The position numbers were made by a program, and so were the translations under genes. A stretch of DNA of 49,653 nt from an uncultured Dorea sp. (lineage in GTDB: Bacteria; Bacillota; Clostridia; Lachnospirales; Lachnospiraceae), in NCBI GenBank assembly GCA_945870325.1, contig CAMBRQ010000019.1, forward strand, positions 1 to 49,653, given 5' to 3'. The notes beneath the pieces were generated by a model, which did not search any database, was not told where the DNA came from, and was given only the letters and a program-made list of their open reading frames with translations. Positions 17,147 through 25,992 of this stretch are shown one piece after another. How positions within the stretch are numbered: the stretch's first letter is position 1; each line of letters begins with the position of its first letter.

Positions 17147-18574
17147 CTACCATCTCTGCTGATTCTCTCGACTATTCTCCACCGCACAGGAAATCGCTTC
17201 ATTATACGTCGGGTGTGCCCGCATCGCATACATCAACTGCGAAGAGGTCAAGCCATTCGCAATCGCCGTAGCCAGTTCTCCAATCATATCCGTTGCACGA
17301 TGACACATCAACTGCGCTCCAAGAAGCACATCACTATCAGCGGCAAATAATACCTTAATGAATCCTCTCTCATCTTTGGATATGATTGACTGTCCATTCA
17401 CATCCATGACATACTTCCCACACCGAAGCGGGATTCCCTTCCTGCGTGCTTCTTCCTCTGTAATTCCCACAGACGCGATCTCAGGATCTGTATACAGACA
17501 GCTTGGTACAATCGAGATAGACGTAAACAGACAACTTGGCACCATCTCGATGATTACAGATGGGTTCACATCATTCATACGCTCTACTACATAGGTTGCC
17601 TGTGCAGATGCAACATGCGCCAACTGGATTCCTCCGATTACATCTCCGATTGCATAGACTCCCGGCATATTCGTCATGTAGAAATCATCTACCATGATTC
17701 TGCCCCTCTCCATCTTGATCGGAACATCCGGATCGAATAGGCCTTCCGTATTCGCAATTCTTCCTACGGATACCAGCACGGCATCTACTTTTGTTTCCTG
17801 ATTCTTTCCCTGATATACATAACGACAGCACAAACCTTCTTCCTGCTTCGTTACTTCTTCCAATATACTCTCTTTACAGATCTTAATTCCGCGGCCCACC
17901 AGGATCTCCTCCAGCGCATCTGAGAATTCCCGATCCATATTCGGAAGCAGACGATCCGACAATTCCACAATCGTCACCTCACAGCCAAGGGCATTGAACA
18001 CCGTGGCAAGTTCGATTCCGATCACGCCTCCGCCAAGAATCAGAAGCCTTTTATATCTGCTCTCATTGGATGTCAGCAATTCCTCGCTCGTCATAACGCC
18101 CGGCAGATCCATTCCCGGAATATCTATCATCCGTGCTTTCGCGCCTGTCGCAATCAGAATGTGTTTGCCCATATAATATTCGGTTGTCTGATCCGGCATC
18201 ACAATCCTCACTCTTCTGTCACTTTGGATGGTTGCCATACCTCTTACGGTATCAATGCCAAGTTCTGCGAACTCTTTCTCTAGTTCCTCCCGCATCTTTG
18301 CCGCAGACAGATCCTTATATTCATAGATCTTCTGCAGATCGAACCCTACCTCTTTTGCAGACAGCCCAAACTTCTCACATTCTGTCATCTCACGGTATAG
18401 GGTTGCAGCATGCACCAATGCTTTGGTCGGGATGCATCCGCGATTGATGCAGGTTCCTCCAACTTCATTCTTATCAATAATGGCTACGGACATTCCCAGT
18501 TTCGCAGCCTTCTTTGCTGCCACATATCCGCCGGGACCTGCACCAATAATTACAAGGTCATATTGTTTTATCAT
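17147..18574 (-). CDS. lpdA: Dihydrolipoyl dehydrogenase (FAD/NAD disulfide reductase) with internal duplication
   Basis: 475 residues from the second ATG (18574), which has better spacing from GGAGG than the ATG at 18577. It shows GAGPGGYVAA (FAD), the redox pair GGTCINRGC, GGGVIGIELA (NAD), YAIGDV, and the C-terminal His-Glu pair HPTYNEA. It should reoxidise dihydrolipoamide or act on a related disulfide. No 2-oxoacid dehydrogenase or glycine-cleavage genes adjoin it. Near residues 340-361 the conserved VPSCLYTDPEIASVG is preceded by a second, diverged copy (VPSCLFTSI), from two adjacent 33-base units at 17490-17522 and 17523-17555. That inserts 11 residues at the start of the dimerisation domain. 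The frame is kept, so the protein may still work. Confidence 0.93.
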   Translation of the reverse strand: MIKQYDLVIIGAGPGGYVAAKKAAKLGMSVAIIDKNEVGGTCINRGCIPTKALVHAATLYREMTECEKFGLSAKEVGFDLQKIYEYKDLSAAKMREELEKEFAELGIDTVRGMATIQSDRRVRIVMPDQTTEYYMGKHILIATGAKARMIDIPGMDLPGVMTSEELLTSNESRYKRLLILGGGVIGIELATVFNALGCEVTIVELSDRLLPNMDREFSDALEEILVGRGIKICKESILEEVTKQEEGLCCRYVYQGKNQETKVDAVLVSVGRIANTEGLFDPDVPIKMERGRIMVDDFYMTNMPGVYAIGDVIGGIQLAHVASAQATYVVERMNDVNPSVIIEMVPSCLFTSISIVPSCLYTDPEIASVGITEEEARRKGIPLRCGKYVMDVNGQSIISKDERGFIKVLFAADSDVLLGAQLMCHRATDMIGELATAIANGLTSSQLMYAMRAHPTYNEAISCAVENSRENQQRW

Positions 18575-18592
18575 CATATTCCTCCCTGTTAT

Positions 18593-19261
18593 CTATTCAA
18601 TCTGCCAGTCAATCGGTTCGATTCCATGCTCCTTAAGAAATGCATTCGTCTGACTAAACGGCTTGCTTCCAAAGAATCCTCTGTAGGCTGAAAGCGGACT
18701 TGGATGAGGAGCCTTCAGAATCAAATGCTTCGAATTCGTCAACATCTTCTCCTTCCGCTGCGCCGGCGCTCCCCAAAGTATAAATACAATCGGTCGATCC
18801 TGGCCGTTCAGTGCCATAATTGCAGCATCCGTGAATTCCTCCCAGCCGATTCCCCGATGGGAATTCGCCTGATGCGCCCGCACGGTAAGCACGGTATTGA
18901 GCATCAGCACTCCTTGCTCTGCCCATTTGGTCAGGCATCCGTGATTTGGAATCGTACAGCCCAGATCATCGTGAAGTTCCTGATAGATATTCACAAGGGA
19001 CGGCGGAATCTCCACACCCTTCTTCACTGAGAAACACAGACCATGCGCCTGTCCATTGTTATGATAAGGATCTTGTCCCAGTATCACAACTTTTACACTA
19101 TGTAACGGTGTCAGATGGAACGCATTAAAGATATCGTTCGCCGGAGGAAAGATCAGCCTTGTCTTATACTCCTGATTCACCGTTTCGAATAATTTCTTAT
19201 AATATGGCTTCCGAAACTCTCCCTGGAGCGCTTCCAGCCAATCATTATTAATTGCCGCCAT
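18593..19261 (-). CDS. ung: Uracil-DNA glycosylase, family 1
   Basis: 222 residues, the normal length. Motif A GQDPYHN with the catalytic Asp is at about 61-67; motif B HPSPLSAYRGFFGSKPFS has the catalytic His. It removes uracil from DNA to start base-excision repair. The start ATG is 9 bases after GAGGAG. It lies between lpdA (18 bases away) and hisF and may be co-transcribed with either. Confidence 0.97.
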   Translation of the reverse strand: MAAINNDWLEALQGEFRKPYYKKLFETVNQEYKTRLIFPPANDIFNAFHLTPLHSVKVVILGQDPYHNNGQAHGLCFSVKKGVEIPPSLVNIYQELHDDLGCTIPNHGCLTKWAEQGVLMLNTVLTVRAHQANSHRGIGWEEFTDAAIMALNGQDRPIVFILWGAPAQRKEKMLTNSKHLILKAPHPSPLSAYRGFFGSKPFSQTNAFLKEHGIEPIDWQIE

Positions 19262-19297
19262 TGCTAATTACTCCTCTTATGTAATGAGCATACTGTA

Positions 19298-20059
19298 CTA
19301 TAAACGTACAGACACGCCTCTCTGATGAAGATATTCCTTCACCTCTTTGATCTCCAATTCTTTATAATGGAACAGAGATGCTGCAAGTGCTGCATCCGCA
19401 TTACCATCTGTTAGTGCTTCATAGAAATGCTCTAAAGTTCCGGCACCTCCGGAAGCAATCACCGGAATGGATACTGCATCCGCAATGGCTCTGGTCAGTT
19501 CCAAATCATATCCTGCTTTCGTGCCATCACAATCCATGCTGGTAAGAAGAATCTCGCCTGCACCTAATGCCTCCACCTTCGAAGCCCACTCAAGCGCATC
19601 GATTCCTACATCCACACGTCCACCATTCTTATAGATATTCCAGCCGCTTCCATCTGCTCTCTTCTTCGCATCGATCGCGACTACCACGCACTGGCTTCCG
19701 AACTTATCTGCTGCATCCGAGATCAGCCTTGGTGTATTGATCGCAGATGAATTAATGGATATCTTATCCGCACCTTCTCTTAACAACGCCTTAAAATCAT
19801 CCACTGTTCGGATACCGCCGCCTACCGTAAATGGAATAAATACCGTCTCCGCGACCTTGCGAACCATATCCACCACCGTCTCTCTGGCATCAGAAGACGC
19901 CGTAATATCCAGGAATACAAGTTCGTCCGCTCCCGCCTTATCATATGCTTTTCCAATCTCCACCGGATCTCCGGCATCTCTTAGATCCACAAAATTCACG
20001 CCTTTTACAACTCTGCCGTTATTGACATCCAGACATGGAATAATTCTCTTTGTATGCAT
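19298..20059 (-). CDS. hisF: Imidazole glycerol phosphate synthase, cyclase subunit HisF
   Basis: 253 residues from ATG 20059 (GGAGG 9 bases upstream), matching the family start [12 protein letters not shown]; the frame upstream to 20089 is not supported. Catalytic Asp11 ([15 protein letters not shown]) and Asp near 130 (VVVAIDAKK) are present in a (beta/alpha)8 barrel with phosphate-binding loops TVGGGIR and IASGGAG. With HisH it turns PRFAR plus glutamine-derived ammonia into IGP and AICAR, a step of histidine synthesis linked to purines. It directly follows hisH. No other his genes lie in this window. Confidence 0.97.
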   Translation of the reverse strand: MHTKRIIPCLDVNNGRVVKGVNFVDLRDAGDPVEIGKAYDKAGADELVFLDITASSDARETVVDMVRKVAETVFIPFTVGGGIRTVDDFKALLREGADKISINSSAINTPRLISDAADKFGSQCVVVAIDAKKRADGSGWNIYKNGGRVDVGIDALEWASKVEALGAGEILLTSMDCDGTKAGYDLELTRAIADAVSIPVIASGGAGTLEHFYEALTDGNADAALAASLFHYKELEIKEVKEYLHQRGVSVRL

Positions 20060-20075
20060 ACGTCCTATCCTCCGT

Positions 20076-20681
20076 CTATATTTCCACAAAATTCTGAAGT
20101 ATCTGAAGTCCTACATCGCTGCTCTTCTCCGGATGGAACTGGCAGGCGAATACATTCCCCTGTTCAACCGAGGCATGAATATGCGTACTATACTCTGTCG
20201 TAGCTGTCACTATTCCTTCATCTGCAGCCTTCAGATAATAAGAATGCACAAAATATACATACGGTTCATCCGGCAGATTCTGGAGTAATCTTCCATGATT
20301 CTGAAGCGCAAGAGAATTCCATCCCATATGCGGAATCTTAAGTCCTTCCTGATCCGGTATCCGAAGGATCTCTCCCTTTAAGATGCCAAGCCCTTCGACG
20401 CCCGGCGCCTCATCGCTTCTTTCGAATAAAAGCTGCAGTCCCAGGCATATGCCAAGAAACGGCTTACCGCTGTCTACCACCTCATGAATCACATCACAAA
20501 GCCCATATTGGTGAAGTTTGCCCATGGCATCTCCAAAAGCACCTACTCCCGGAAGAATCACCTTATCTGCATTAAGGATCGTCTCTCTGTCTCTTGTGAT
20601 CACCACGTCCTGCCCTAAGAGCAGCATGGCTTTCTCAACACTTTTGATATTGCCTGCATCGTAATCTAGTATTGCTATCAA
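20076..20681 (-). CDS. hisH: Imidazole glycerol phosphate synthase, glutamine amidotransferase subunit HisH
   Basis: 201 residues if read from TTG 20681, which gives the family N-terminus (M)[13 protein letters not shown]; an alternative ATG at 20705 adds eight residues. Class I amidotransferase triad: Cys79 in [11 protein letters not shown], with His and Glu in [11 protein letters not shown] near 183. It makes ammonia for HisF through the barrel tunnel. The gene ends 16 bases before the hisF start, so the two are surely co-expressed. The hisHF pair stands apart from the rest of the pathway. Confidence 0.95.
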   Translation of the reverse strand: MIAILDYDAGNIKSVEKAMLLLGQDVVITRDRETILNADKVILPGVGAFGDAMGKLHQYGLCDVIHEVVDSGKPFLGICLGLQLLFERSDEAPGVEGLGILKGEILRIPDQEGLKIPHMGWNSLALQNHGRLLQNLPDEPYVYFVHSYYLKAADEGIVTATTEYSTHIHASVEQGNVFACQFHPEKSSDVGLQILQNFVEI

Positions 20682-20766
20682 TGTCCTAATCCGCCTTTCC
20701 TTCATCTTCCCCCGTATCTGATACTTTTATACGCATCTTATAACAACGGCTTACATTACTATGCGC

Positions 20767-22230
20767 TTATTGTACATCAAGTTCAAACCAGAATTCAACA
20801 CCATTGTCATAATTATTTACCCCATACTCCTGATGGAAGGATTCCATGATGGCTTTCACGATAGACAGACCGATTCCATTGCCTCCATATTCTCTTGTAT
20901 GTGCCTTATCCACTTTGTAGAATTTGTCCCAGATATGCTCTACATCCTCCCCGGGTATCGGATTGCCGGTATTGAAGACAGTCACTTTTGCCTTGCCGCT
21001 TTCCACCTGTATCTTCACTTCTACAATCTTTTCTTCATTCACATGATGGAAGGCATTGCTGACATAATTACGAACCACCTGCTCTACCTTGAATTCATCT
21101 GCCCACACATAGACCGGGTCTGCCTGCCGGAAGATGACATGAATATTCTCCTGCTGCGCAAGAATCTCCATACTTTGCAGGACTCCACCCACAAGTTCTG
21201 TCAGATTGAACCGTTCGAATACGATATCATCATCCCCGAATTCCAATTGGTTCAACTCCAGCAGATTCTTCACCATCTGATTCATCTTCACGGCTTCATC
21301 CATGATCACATCACAATAGAACTCCCTGCTCTCAGGGTCATCACTGACGCCCTCTTTCAGTCCTTCTGCGTATCCCTGGATCAATGCGATCGGAGTCTTC
21401 AATTCATGGGATACATTTCCCAGGAATTCGTTGCGCATCTGTTCCAACTTGTCCTTCTGCTCAATGTCCTCCATCAGCCGGTTATTCGCACTCTTAAGTT
21501 CTGATATCGTACTTTCTAACTTCTCAGACATCCGATTGAAGTTCGCTCCCAGTTCTCCGATCTCGTTGCTGCCTCCGCTGGTGTATTTGGCATCGAATTC
21601 CAGGTCAGCCATACGGTCAGACAATGCTGCAAGTTCCAGGATCGGATCTGTAAGTTTCTTCGAAAAATACCAAATTGACACGACGGCCAATAGAATCAAT
21701 ATGCTTCCAATATAAAGGAGAAAACGATTCGAGATTGCCGCACTTTCCTTAATGCTTTCTAATGGGCTTCTGAGCAAGAACTGGCTTCCATCATCAAGCG
21801 TCCCCCACATCTCGATATAATCCGTCTTATTCCAGGGATCATAAGACTGATTAATCTGATAAACATCTGTACTTTCTAATACTTCGCTCTTTTTCTGTGC
21901 CTGGTTCAACAGATATCCAATCAATTGATTCTTAAGCTGATCCTTGTCATGCACATTCGTATGCACTCTGCCTGATCCATCCTCTACAAGATAGGATATG
22001 TTGTATTTTTCAGCCATATAGAACAGATTCCCTGATATCGCCTCATCCCCCAGACTGCCTGCTTCTGTCGCCTGATTCAGTTCCTCGTATATATCAATAA
22101 ACTGCATCTCTTTATTACCGATATAATATGGTTCCAAGAACTTCACGTTAATGATAAAAAGTGCTGCCACAAGAAAAACCAGAAGTCCCAGGAAGACGGT
22201 AATCATCTGCCGCTTGATAGAATGCTTCAT
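20767..22230 (-). CDS. Sensor histidine kinase (HAMP, HisKA, HATPase)
   Basis: 487 residues from ATG 22230, one base after the response regulator's stop with GAGGTGG as RBS; the longer frame to 22293 would overlap the regulator. Membrane helices are at about 8-27 and 168-188, bounding an extracellular sensor domain of about 140 residues. A HAMP linker with coiled coil follows, then HisKA with His275 (GNVSHELKTP), N box (NYVSNAFHHV), and G boxes (FNTGNPIPGEDVEHIWDKF, GGNGIGLSIVKAIME). All phosphotransfer residues are present. The signal is unknown. Confidence 0.95.
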   Translation of the reverse strand: MKHSIKRQMITVFLGLLVFLVAALFIINVKFLEPYYIGNKEMQFIDIYEELNQATEAGSLGDEAISGNLFYMAEKYNISYLVEDGSGRVHTNVHDKDQLKNQLIGYLLNQAQKKSEVLESTDVYQINQSYDPWNKTDYIEMWGTLDDGSQFLLRSPLESIKESAAISNRFLLYIGSILILLAVVSIWYFSKKLTDPILELAALSDRMADLEFDAKYTSGGSNEIGELGANFNRMSEKLESTISELKSANNRLMEDIEQKDKLEQMRNEFLGNVSHELKTPIALIQGYAEGLKEGVSDDPESREFYCDVIMDEAVKMNQMVKNLLELNQLEFGDDDIVFERFNLTELVGGVLQSMEILAQQENIHVIFRQADPVYVWADEFKVEQVVRNYVSNAFHHVNEEKIVEVKIQVESGKAKVTVFNTGNPIPGEDVEHIWDKFYKVDKAHTREYGGNGIGLSIVKAIMESFHQEYGVNNYDNGVEFWFELDVQ

Positions 22231-22231
22231 C

Positions 22232-22909
22232 TTATTCCACCTCGAATTTGTATCCCATGCCCCAGATTGTCTTGATATAATTGCCTTTGTCACCCAACTT
22301 GCTTCTTAACTTCTTCACATGGGTATCAATGGTTCTTGCATCACCAAAGTAATCATAATTCCATACATTATTCAGGATCTTCTCTCTGGACAATGCAATC
22401 CCCTGATTCTCGACAAAATACGCCAACAATTCAAACTCCTTAAAACTAAGTTCGATCTCTTTCCCATCGATCTTCACCTGATGTGCAGACTTGTCAATAC
22501 AGATCCCACCGGCATCTACCGTCTCTGATATATCCAACGCATGAGAGCGCCTTAAGATTGCCTCTACCCTTGCCACAAGGATCTTCGGACTGAACGGCTT
22601 TGAGATATACTCATCCACTCCCAATTCAAAGCCCTGCAGTTCATCCCGTTCTTCAGAGCGAGCCGTAAGCATAATGATCGGCACCTTGGAAGACTGACGT
22701 ACTTCTCGGCACACCTGCCATCCATCCATCTTCGGCATCATTACATCCAGGATAAGTAACGCTATCTCTTTATCCTCATAGAAGCGTTCCATCGCCTCTA
22801 TGCCATCTGCTGCCTCCAGCACCTGATACCCCTTCCGTTCCAGAAAATCCCGGACTAATTTGCGCATTCTGCTCTCATCATCTACTACCAATATCTTAAT
22901 CTTCTCCAT
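22232..22909 (-). CDS. OmpR/PhoB-family response regulator
   Basis: 225 residues from ATG 22909, 9 bases after GGAGG; the TTG at 22918 sits too close to that RBS. The receiver domain has acidic pocket VVDDE, phospho-acceptor Asp55 (LLILDVMMPKMDG), switch Thr (MLTAR) and Lys (SKPFSP). The C-terminal winged helix is of OmpR type (ELSFKEFELLAYFVENQG, DARTIDTHVKKLRSKLG). It pairs with the kinase that follows after one base. The 180-base leader to 23089 contains TGGTATGAT, an extended -10 candidate. Confidence 0.95.
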   Translation of the reverse strand: MEKIKILVVDDESRMRKLVRDFLERKGYQVLEAADGIEAMERFYEDKEIALLILDVMMPKMDGWQVCREVRQSSKVPIIMLTARSEERDELQGFELGVDEYISKPFSPKILVARVEAILRRSHALDISETVDAGGICIDKSAHQVKIDGKEIELSFKEFELLAYFVENQGIALSREKILNNVWNYDYFGDARTIDTHVKKLRSKLGDKGNYIKTIWGMGYKFEVE

Positions 22910-23089
22910 ATCGTACAACCTCCATCCGAAGTTCTTGAATCCACTGACTATATATCATCCTGTAACGCACACTCACCCAAAAGCGTGTACCACAAGAAAC
23001 TCATATAAGTGTATCATACCAGGTAAATATGTCATTTGTGTGAAAATATTGAATTCTCCGGATAATTATCCTTCTCTTCCACTCCACTC

Positions 23090-24304
23090 TCAGTACTTCA
23101 GATCCAGAGAACTGTCCAGCATATAGACTCCGCTTACAGTCTCATCCTCCAGCATCTTAAGCAATTCCTGCTTCGTGGCATAGACCACCGTTCCGTAACT
23201 ATTAACTCCATTCTCTTCTATATAATGAAGCGCCGATTGATATTTTACCTTATTCACAACATTCTCACCCGGAACATCCGAATCAAATATTCCCAGGAAT
23301 TTCTCATGATCCATCATGTAATTCAACATAGACATCACATGTTTCTCATACACCTCTGCCGGAGCATTGTCATAATCCTCATACTGGAACACATCCAGAT
23401 ACGGATATTTCTCCTGGTCATAACAATCTGTCAATACATATCCCGCCTGCTTCGGGCAGAATCCCCAGTAACCTCCCGAATGACCATCATCATCTACCAT
23501 AAGCGGACAATATAGATAATAGGCATCGTATTTCCCCATGAATTCTATCAGTTCTTCAAGATTCTTCGTATCATCAAACGAGATTGCCGCACGTATCATC
23601 ATCGCCTCAGGAATATCCTCTAATTTTTTTCGTGCATCCTCTGCCTTCATCGCGCAGCTTCCTCCCTGTTGCCGGTATGTGAACGCATTATCAGGAAAAT
23701 CTGACCGGTTCCAGTTCAGATCCTGACGATAGAGATGGTTCCTTACCAGTTCCAGTGGATGATGTGTAATCTCTCCATTAATCTGGGTCTGAACGTCTAT
23801 CGTATATCTGCCATATCCTTCCGGTCTGATCCCCACATCTGCGAATCCTTTATCCCCACAGAACAACTCCATGTATACCGACATCGTCAACTGGAACGGA
23901 GAATATATGACAGCCGACTGTGTCTCTTCATCCACAATCTCAATATTTTCAGACGGATTGTAACACACTTTGTCAAGCAGCGGAGATAGACCATACAACA
24001 GCAGAAGTACTACGACAATCACCACTGCACCGGTAACCGCTGCATATCTTCGAAATTTCCTGCTGACAGCCTTAGATACCTCTTTGCTTAAGTCCTGCCT
24101 CTTTAAGTCCCTAGATCTCGCCCCTTTTCCCTGTTCGTCTTTACGCTCCTCGTCGCCCTCTTCCTCGTATAATTCCTGATCCAGGCTATCATCCAGATGT
24201 CCAAGCAGCACCTGCATCTTCTCAAGATCCTCCCGAATCTGTTCCGCCTCTTCTTTTCCCAACTCACCACTTAGATATTTTCGAAATCTCTCTTCATATC
24301 TCAT
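23090..24304 (-). CDS. Membrane anti-sigma factor for the adjacent ECF sigma factor
   Basis: 404 residues. The first 85 residues are charged and cytoplasmic, with a short helical start (RYEERFRKYLSGELGKEEAEQ) of the kind that binds ECF sigma factors. One membrane helix lies at about 88-106, followed by an extracellular domain of about 290 residues that fits the sigma-factor-regulator (YlaD/RsiV-like) style in clostridia. No zinc-binding ZAS motif (HxxxCxxC) is seen. It begins 28 bases after the sigma gene in the same unit. Role as anti-sigma is inferred from topology and position; the external signal is unknown. Confidence 0.8.
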   Translation of the reverse strand: MRYEERFRKYLSGELGKEEAEQIREDLEKMQVLLGHLDDSLDQELYEEEGDEERKDEQGKGARSRDLKRQDLSKEVSKAVSRKFRRYAAVTGAVVIVVVLLLLYGLSPLLDKVCYNPSENIEIVDEETQSAVIYSPFQLTMSVYMELFCGDKGFADVGIRPEGYGRYTIDVQTQINGEITHHPLELVRNHLYRQDLNWNRSDFPDNAFTYRQQGGSCAMKAEDARKKLEDIPEAMMIRAAISFDDTKNLEELIEFMGKYDAYYLYCPLMVDDDGHSGGYWGFCPKQAGYVLTDCYDQEKYPYLDVFQYEDYDNAPAEVYEKHVMSMLNYMMDHEKFLGIFDSDVPGENVVNKVKYQSALHYIEENGVNSYGTVVYATKQELLKMLEDETVSGVYMLDSSLDLKY

Positions 24305-24332
24305 ACCTTCACCTGCTTTCTATTCTTTATAC

Positions 24333-24821
24333 CTATCCTTCATTTTCATCCAACATTCTCTTAAGTTTCTGCTTGGCACGATATAGGATTACTCTTGTGT
24401 TACTGTAACTTAGATTCAGGACTCTGCTGATTGCATCCTGAGATAATCCGGCAAAATAATAGAGTTCTACCGCCTCGCGTTCCGTATCCTTGAGCCTTAG
24501 GATCGCCCGGTATAGTCTCTGATTCTGCTCTTTCCTGATTATCTGCTCCAGGATCTCTTCTCCTCCATCCGTTACCTCTGATTCTTCCCATCCGGCAATC
24601 CTTTTCTCTCTGCGCCATAGATCCAGATACAGATTCCTCGCTACTACCAGAAGCCATGGCAGCATCGCATCCCCTGCTTTCTCCGCTGTACAGAATGCTT
24701 TAAGGAATGTCTCCTGCATCAGATCCTCCGCCAGCGCATGGTTGTGACAAAGGGAATAGAGATAGAGGTAGACTTGCTTTGTGTATTTGCGGTATAGCAC
24801 TTCTAATATATCTTTTTCCAC
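24333..24821 (-). CDS. ECF (extracytoplasmic function) RNA polymerase sigma factor
   Basis: 162 residues starting at GTG 24821, seven bases after AGGAGG. Region 2 has LYSLCHNHALAEDLMQETFLKAF and PWLLVVARNLYLDLWR; region 4 has LKDTEREAVELYYFAGLSQ and ISRVLNLSYSNTRVILYRAKQKLKRML. Length and lack of regions 1 and 3 place it in the ECF group. It heads an operon with its putative membrane anti-sigma. A sequence that looks like an ECF promoter lies just upstream, so it probably activates itself when the anti-sigma is released. Confidence 0.95.
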   Translation of the reverse strand: MEKDILEVLYRKYTKQVYLYLYSLCHNHALAEDLMQETFLKAFCTAEKAGDAMLPWLLVVARNLYLDLWRREKRIAGWEESEVTDGGEEILEQIIRKEQNQRLYRAILRLKDTEREAVELYYFAGLSQDAISRVLNLSYSNTRVILYRAKQKLKRMLDENEG

Positions 24822-24843
24822 TTTATCACCTCCTCGTATAAGA

Positions 24844-24870
24844 TAAACGAATAACCGGGAAAAATGTTAC
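24844..24870 (-). promoter_or_regulatory. ECF-type autoregulatory promoter candidate
   Basis: Minus strand: GTAAC (24870-24866), 16-base spacer, CGTTTA (24849-24844). The AAC -35 core plus a CGT-type -10 core is the pattern recognised by ECF sigma factors of the SigX/SigM/SigV style. No good SigA promoter is seen between it and the gene, and it leaves a short leader with a strong RBS. Confidence 0.6.
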
Positions 24871-24970
24871 GCGTCTATCCATATTAATTTTATAATTAGA
24901 TTCAACTCAAAAGCCCAAAAATAGGCATGCCAGATTTTTATTTCCGATGTGTCTTATGTTTTGACTGTAA

Positions 24971-24999
24971 TTGACAAATTATACCTTAAAATTTATACT
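24971..24999 (+). promoter_or_regulatory. Consensus SigA promoter for the small toxin-like gene
   Basis: TTGACA (24971-24976), 17-base spacer, TATACT (24994-24999). The expected transcript start is at about 25005-25007, which coincides with the 5' arm of the surrounding inverted repeat (GTGCTACCTA). Confidence 0.8.
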
Positions 25000-25113
25000 A
25001 AGTATGTGCTACCTAAGATGGTAGGCGGTTAGTCCTTCTATCGTGAGACTAGACTCATGTTTATCTTATAGATATCCTTTCGAGGAAATATTGCGAAAGG
25101 AGGACGTTAGTAT

Positions 25114-25203
25114 ATGATTACATACTCAGACCTATTTACTTATACAATAGTAATCTTTACTATTCTTGCGTTTGCGTTTAACAACAAAAGCAAAAGAAAA
25201 TAA
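25114..25203 (+). CDS. Type I toxin-like / holin-like membrane peptide (29 aa)
   Basis: A 29-residue peptide starting MITYSDLFTY, with one hydrophobic helix (about residues 7-22) and a basic tail NNKSKRK. It is preceded by a strong RBS (AAAGGAGG, spacing about 10). This is the layout of the putative holin-like / TxpA-BsrG-like type I toxins of Firmicutes, which insert into the membrane and are silenced by an antisense RNA. Support comes from the perfect promoter, the long leader of about 108 bases, the mRNA end complementarity, and a downstream hairpin. A minus-strand TATAAT at 25246-25241 is a candidate -10 for an antisense antitoxin. The peptide is too short for certainty by itself. Confidence 0.65.
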   Translation: MITYSDLFTYTIVIFTILAFAFNNKSKRK

Positions 25204-25231
25204 CCGCCCTAGCGACCAAACTAAGCGGTTA
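25201..25231. terminator. Hairpin after the toxin-like gene
   Basis: TAACCGC (25201-25207) pairs with GCGGTTA (25225-25231), and it includes the toxin stop codon. On the minus strand it is followed by TTTTCTTTTG, so it could end leftward transcripts or fold at the start of an antisense RNA. On the plus strand no U run follows. Confidence 0.4.
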
Positions 25232-25540
25232 TAATCTTGTATTATATTCAATTACTTGGGGCTAACCGTCTGCAATAGGTAGCACCTTTAATAAGTCAAT
25301 ATCTTTTCCTTTAATTATTATAAATCGGTCTAGACCATTTTTCAACACTTTTGTTGAATTTCTCGTCCTCTTTCAGCCTCCTTTCATTTTGTCTATGTTT
25401 AATTCATTCCTATTCCTGTCCCATAAAAGGCTCTGAGACACACCAGAACGCTCACGGAGCAACTTTACGGTTGGACATGAGGAATTGCCTTATAAATTCA
25501 GATGCTAAAATAAGCCTACAAAGCAAAATATTTGCAAATA

Positions 25541-25587
25541 AAAAAATCGCTCAACCCTTGATTTTTCTGGATTTAAAGCGATTTTTT
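25541..25587 (-). terminator. Rho-independent terminator of ssrA
   Basis: AAAAAATCGCT (25541-25551) pairs with AGCGATTTTTT (25577-25587). Read on the minus strand the stem starts just after the tmRNA 3' end and closes with a run of U. Between 25286 and 25540 no gene or clear signal was found. Confidence 0.8.
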
Positions 25588-25590
25588 AAG

Positions 25591-25938
25591 TGGACCTGGC
25601 GGGAGTTGAACCCGCGTCCGAAAGCCCATCCATCGAAGCATCTCCCATCACAGTCATTATATTAACATTCCCTCCATCAGTCACCTAATGACAGGTTACC
25701 GACTTTAGTAGCTTCATAGATTCTTCCATCTCCTCAAAGCTTTGGAAACGAAGTGCTCCGCCTCGTTGAAGCCGGTTACCGGGGCAGCGGATGACCCTGG
25801 GCCGACTGCCGCCTAATTAGGCAGCGTACGCTAATTCTCTATTGTCTGCGTTTATATTTAATTGGAACTTTTATCGTAGTGTCCCGCTACGGATGGCTTC
25901 TTCCACTTCCAGACCCCCGTCGAAACCAGTACAAGCCC
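25591..25938 (-). ncRNA. ssrA: Transfer-messenger RNA (tmRNA)
   Basis: 348 bases. The tRNA-like half is clear: acceptor GGGCUUG at the 5' end pairs with CAGGUCC at the 3' end (two G-U pairs), a T arm has GCGGGUUCAACUCCCGC, and the 5' domain has the usual UACUGGUUUCGACGGGGG. The 3' CCA is not encoded after discriminator A (25591). The tag open frame, with GCA as resume codon, reads ADNRELAYAA then TAA, so the added tag is (A)ADNRELAYAA. tmRNA with SmpB frees stalled ribosomes and marks the broken protein for ClpXP. The 5' end at 25938 would be made by RNase P from a leader of about 50 bases. Confidence 0.97.
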
Positions 25939-25992
25939 TGAATAATGCTGTATCTCTGGTTTGCAGACGAATCTTTTCATTAGGTATATCCT

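Larger units (their letters stand above)
25006..25285 (+). repeat. Inverted repeat enclosing the toxin-like gene (mRNA 5'/3' complementarity)
   Basis: The 5' arm 25006-25032 (GTGCTACCTA ... GCGGTTAG) is complementary to the 3' arm 25262-25285 (CTAACCGTC ... TAGGTAGCAC). A transcript from the promoter at 24971 would start at the 5' arm, so its ends can pair. Such long-distance closure of toxin mRNAs is known to keep them untranslated until processed in some type I systems. Confidence 0.6.

Noticed and set aside
25286..25590. Integrated element using ssrA as attachment site
   Set aside because: No integrase gene and no repeat of the ssrA 3' end was found in the window.
25351..25665. 104-codon plus-strand frame ending in ssrA
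   Set aside because: Its end lies inside the tmRNA 3' half (WTWRELNPRP is the well-known false translation of tRNA-like ends).
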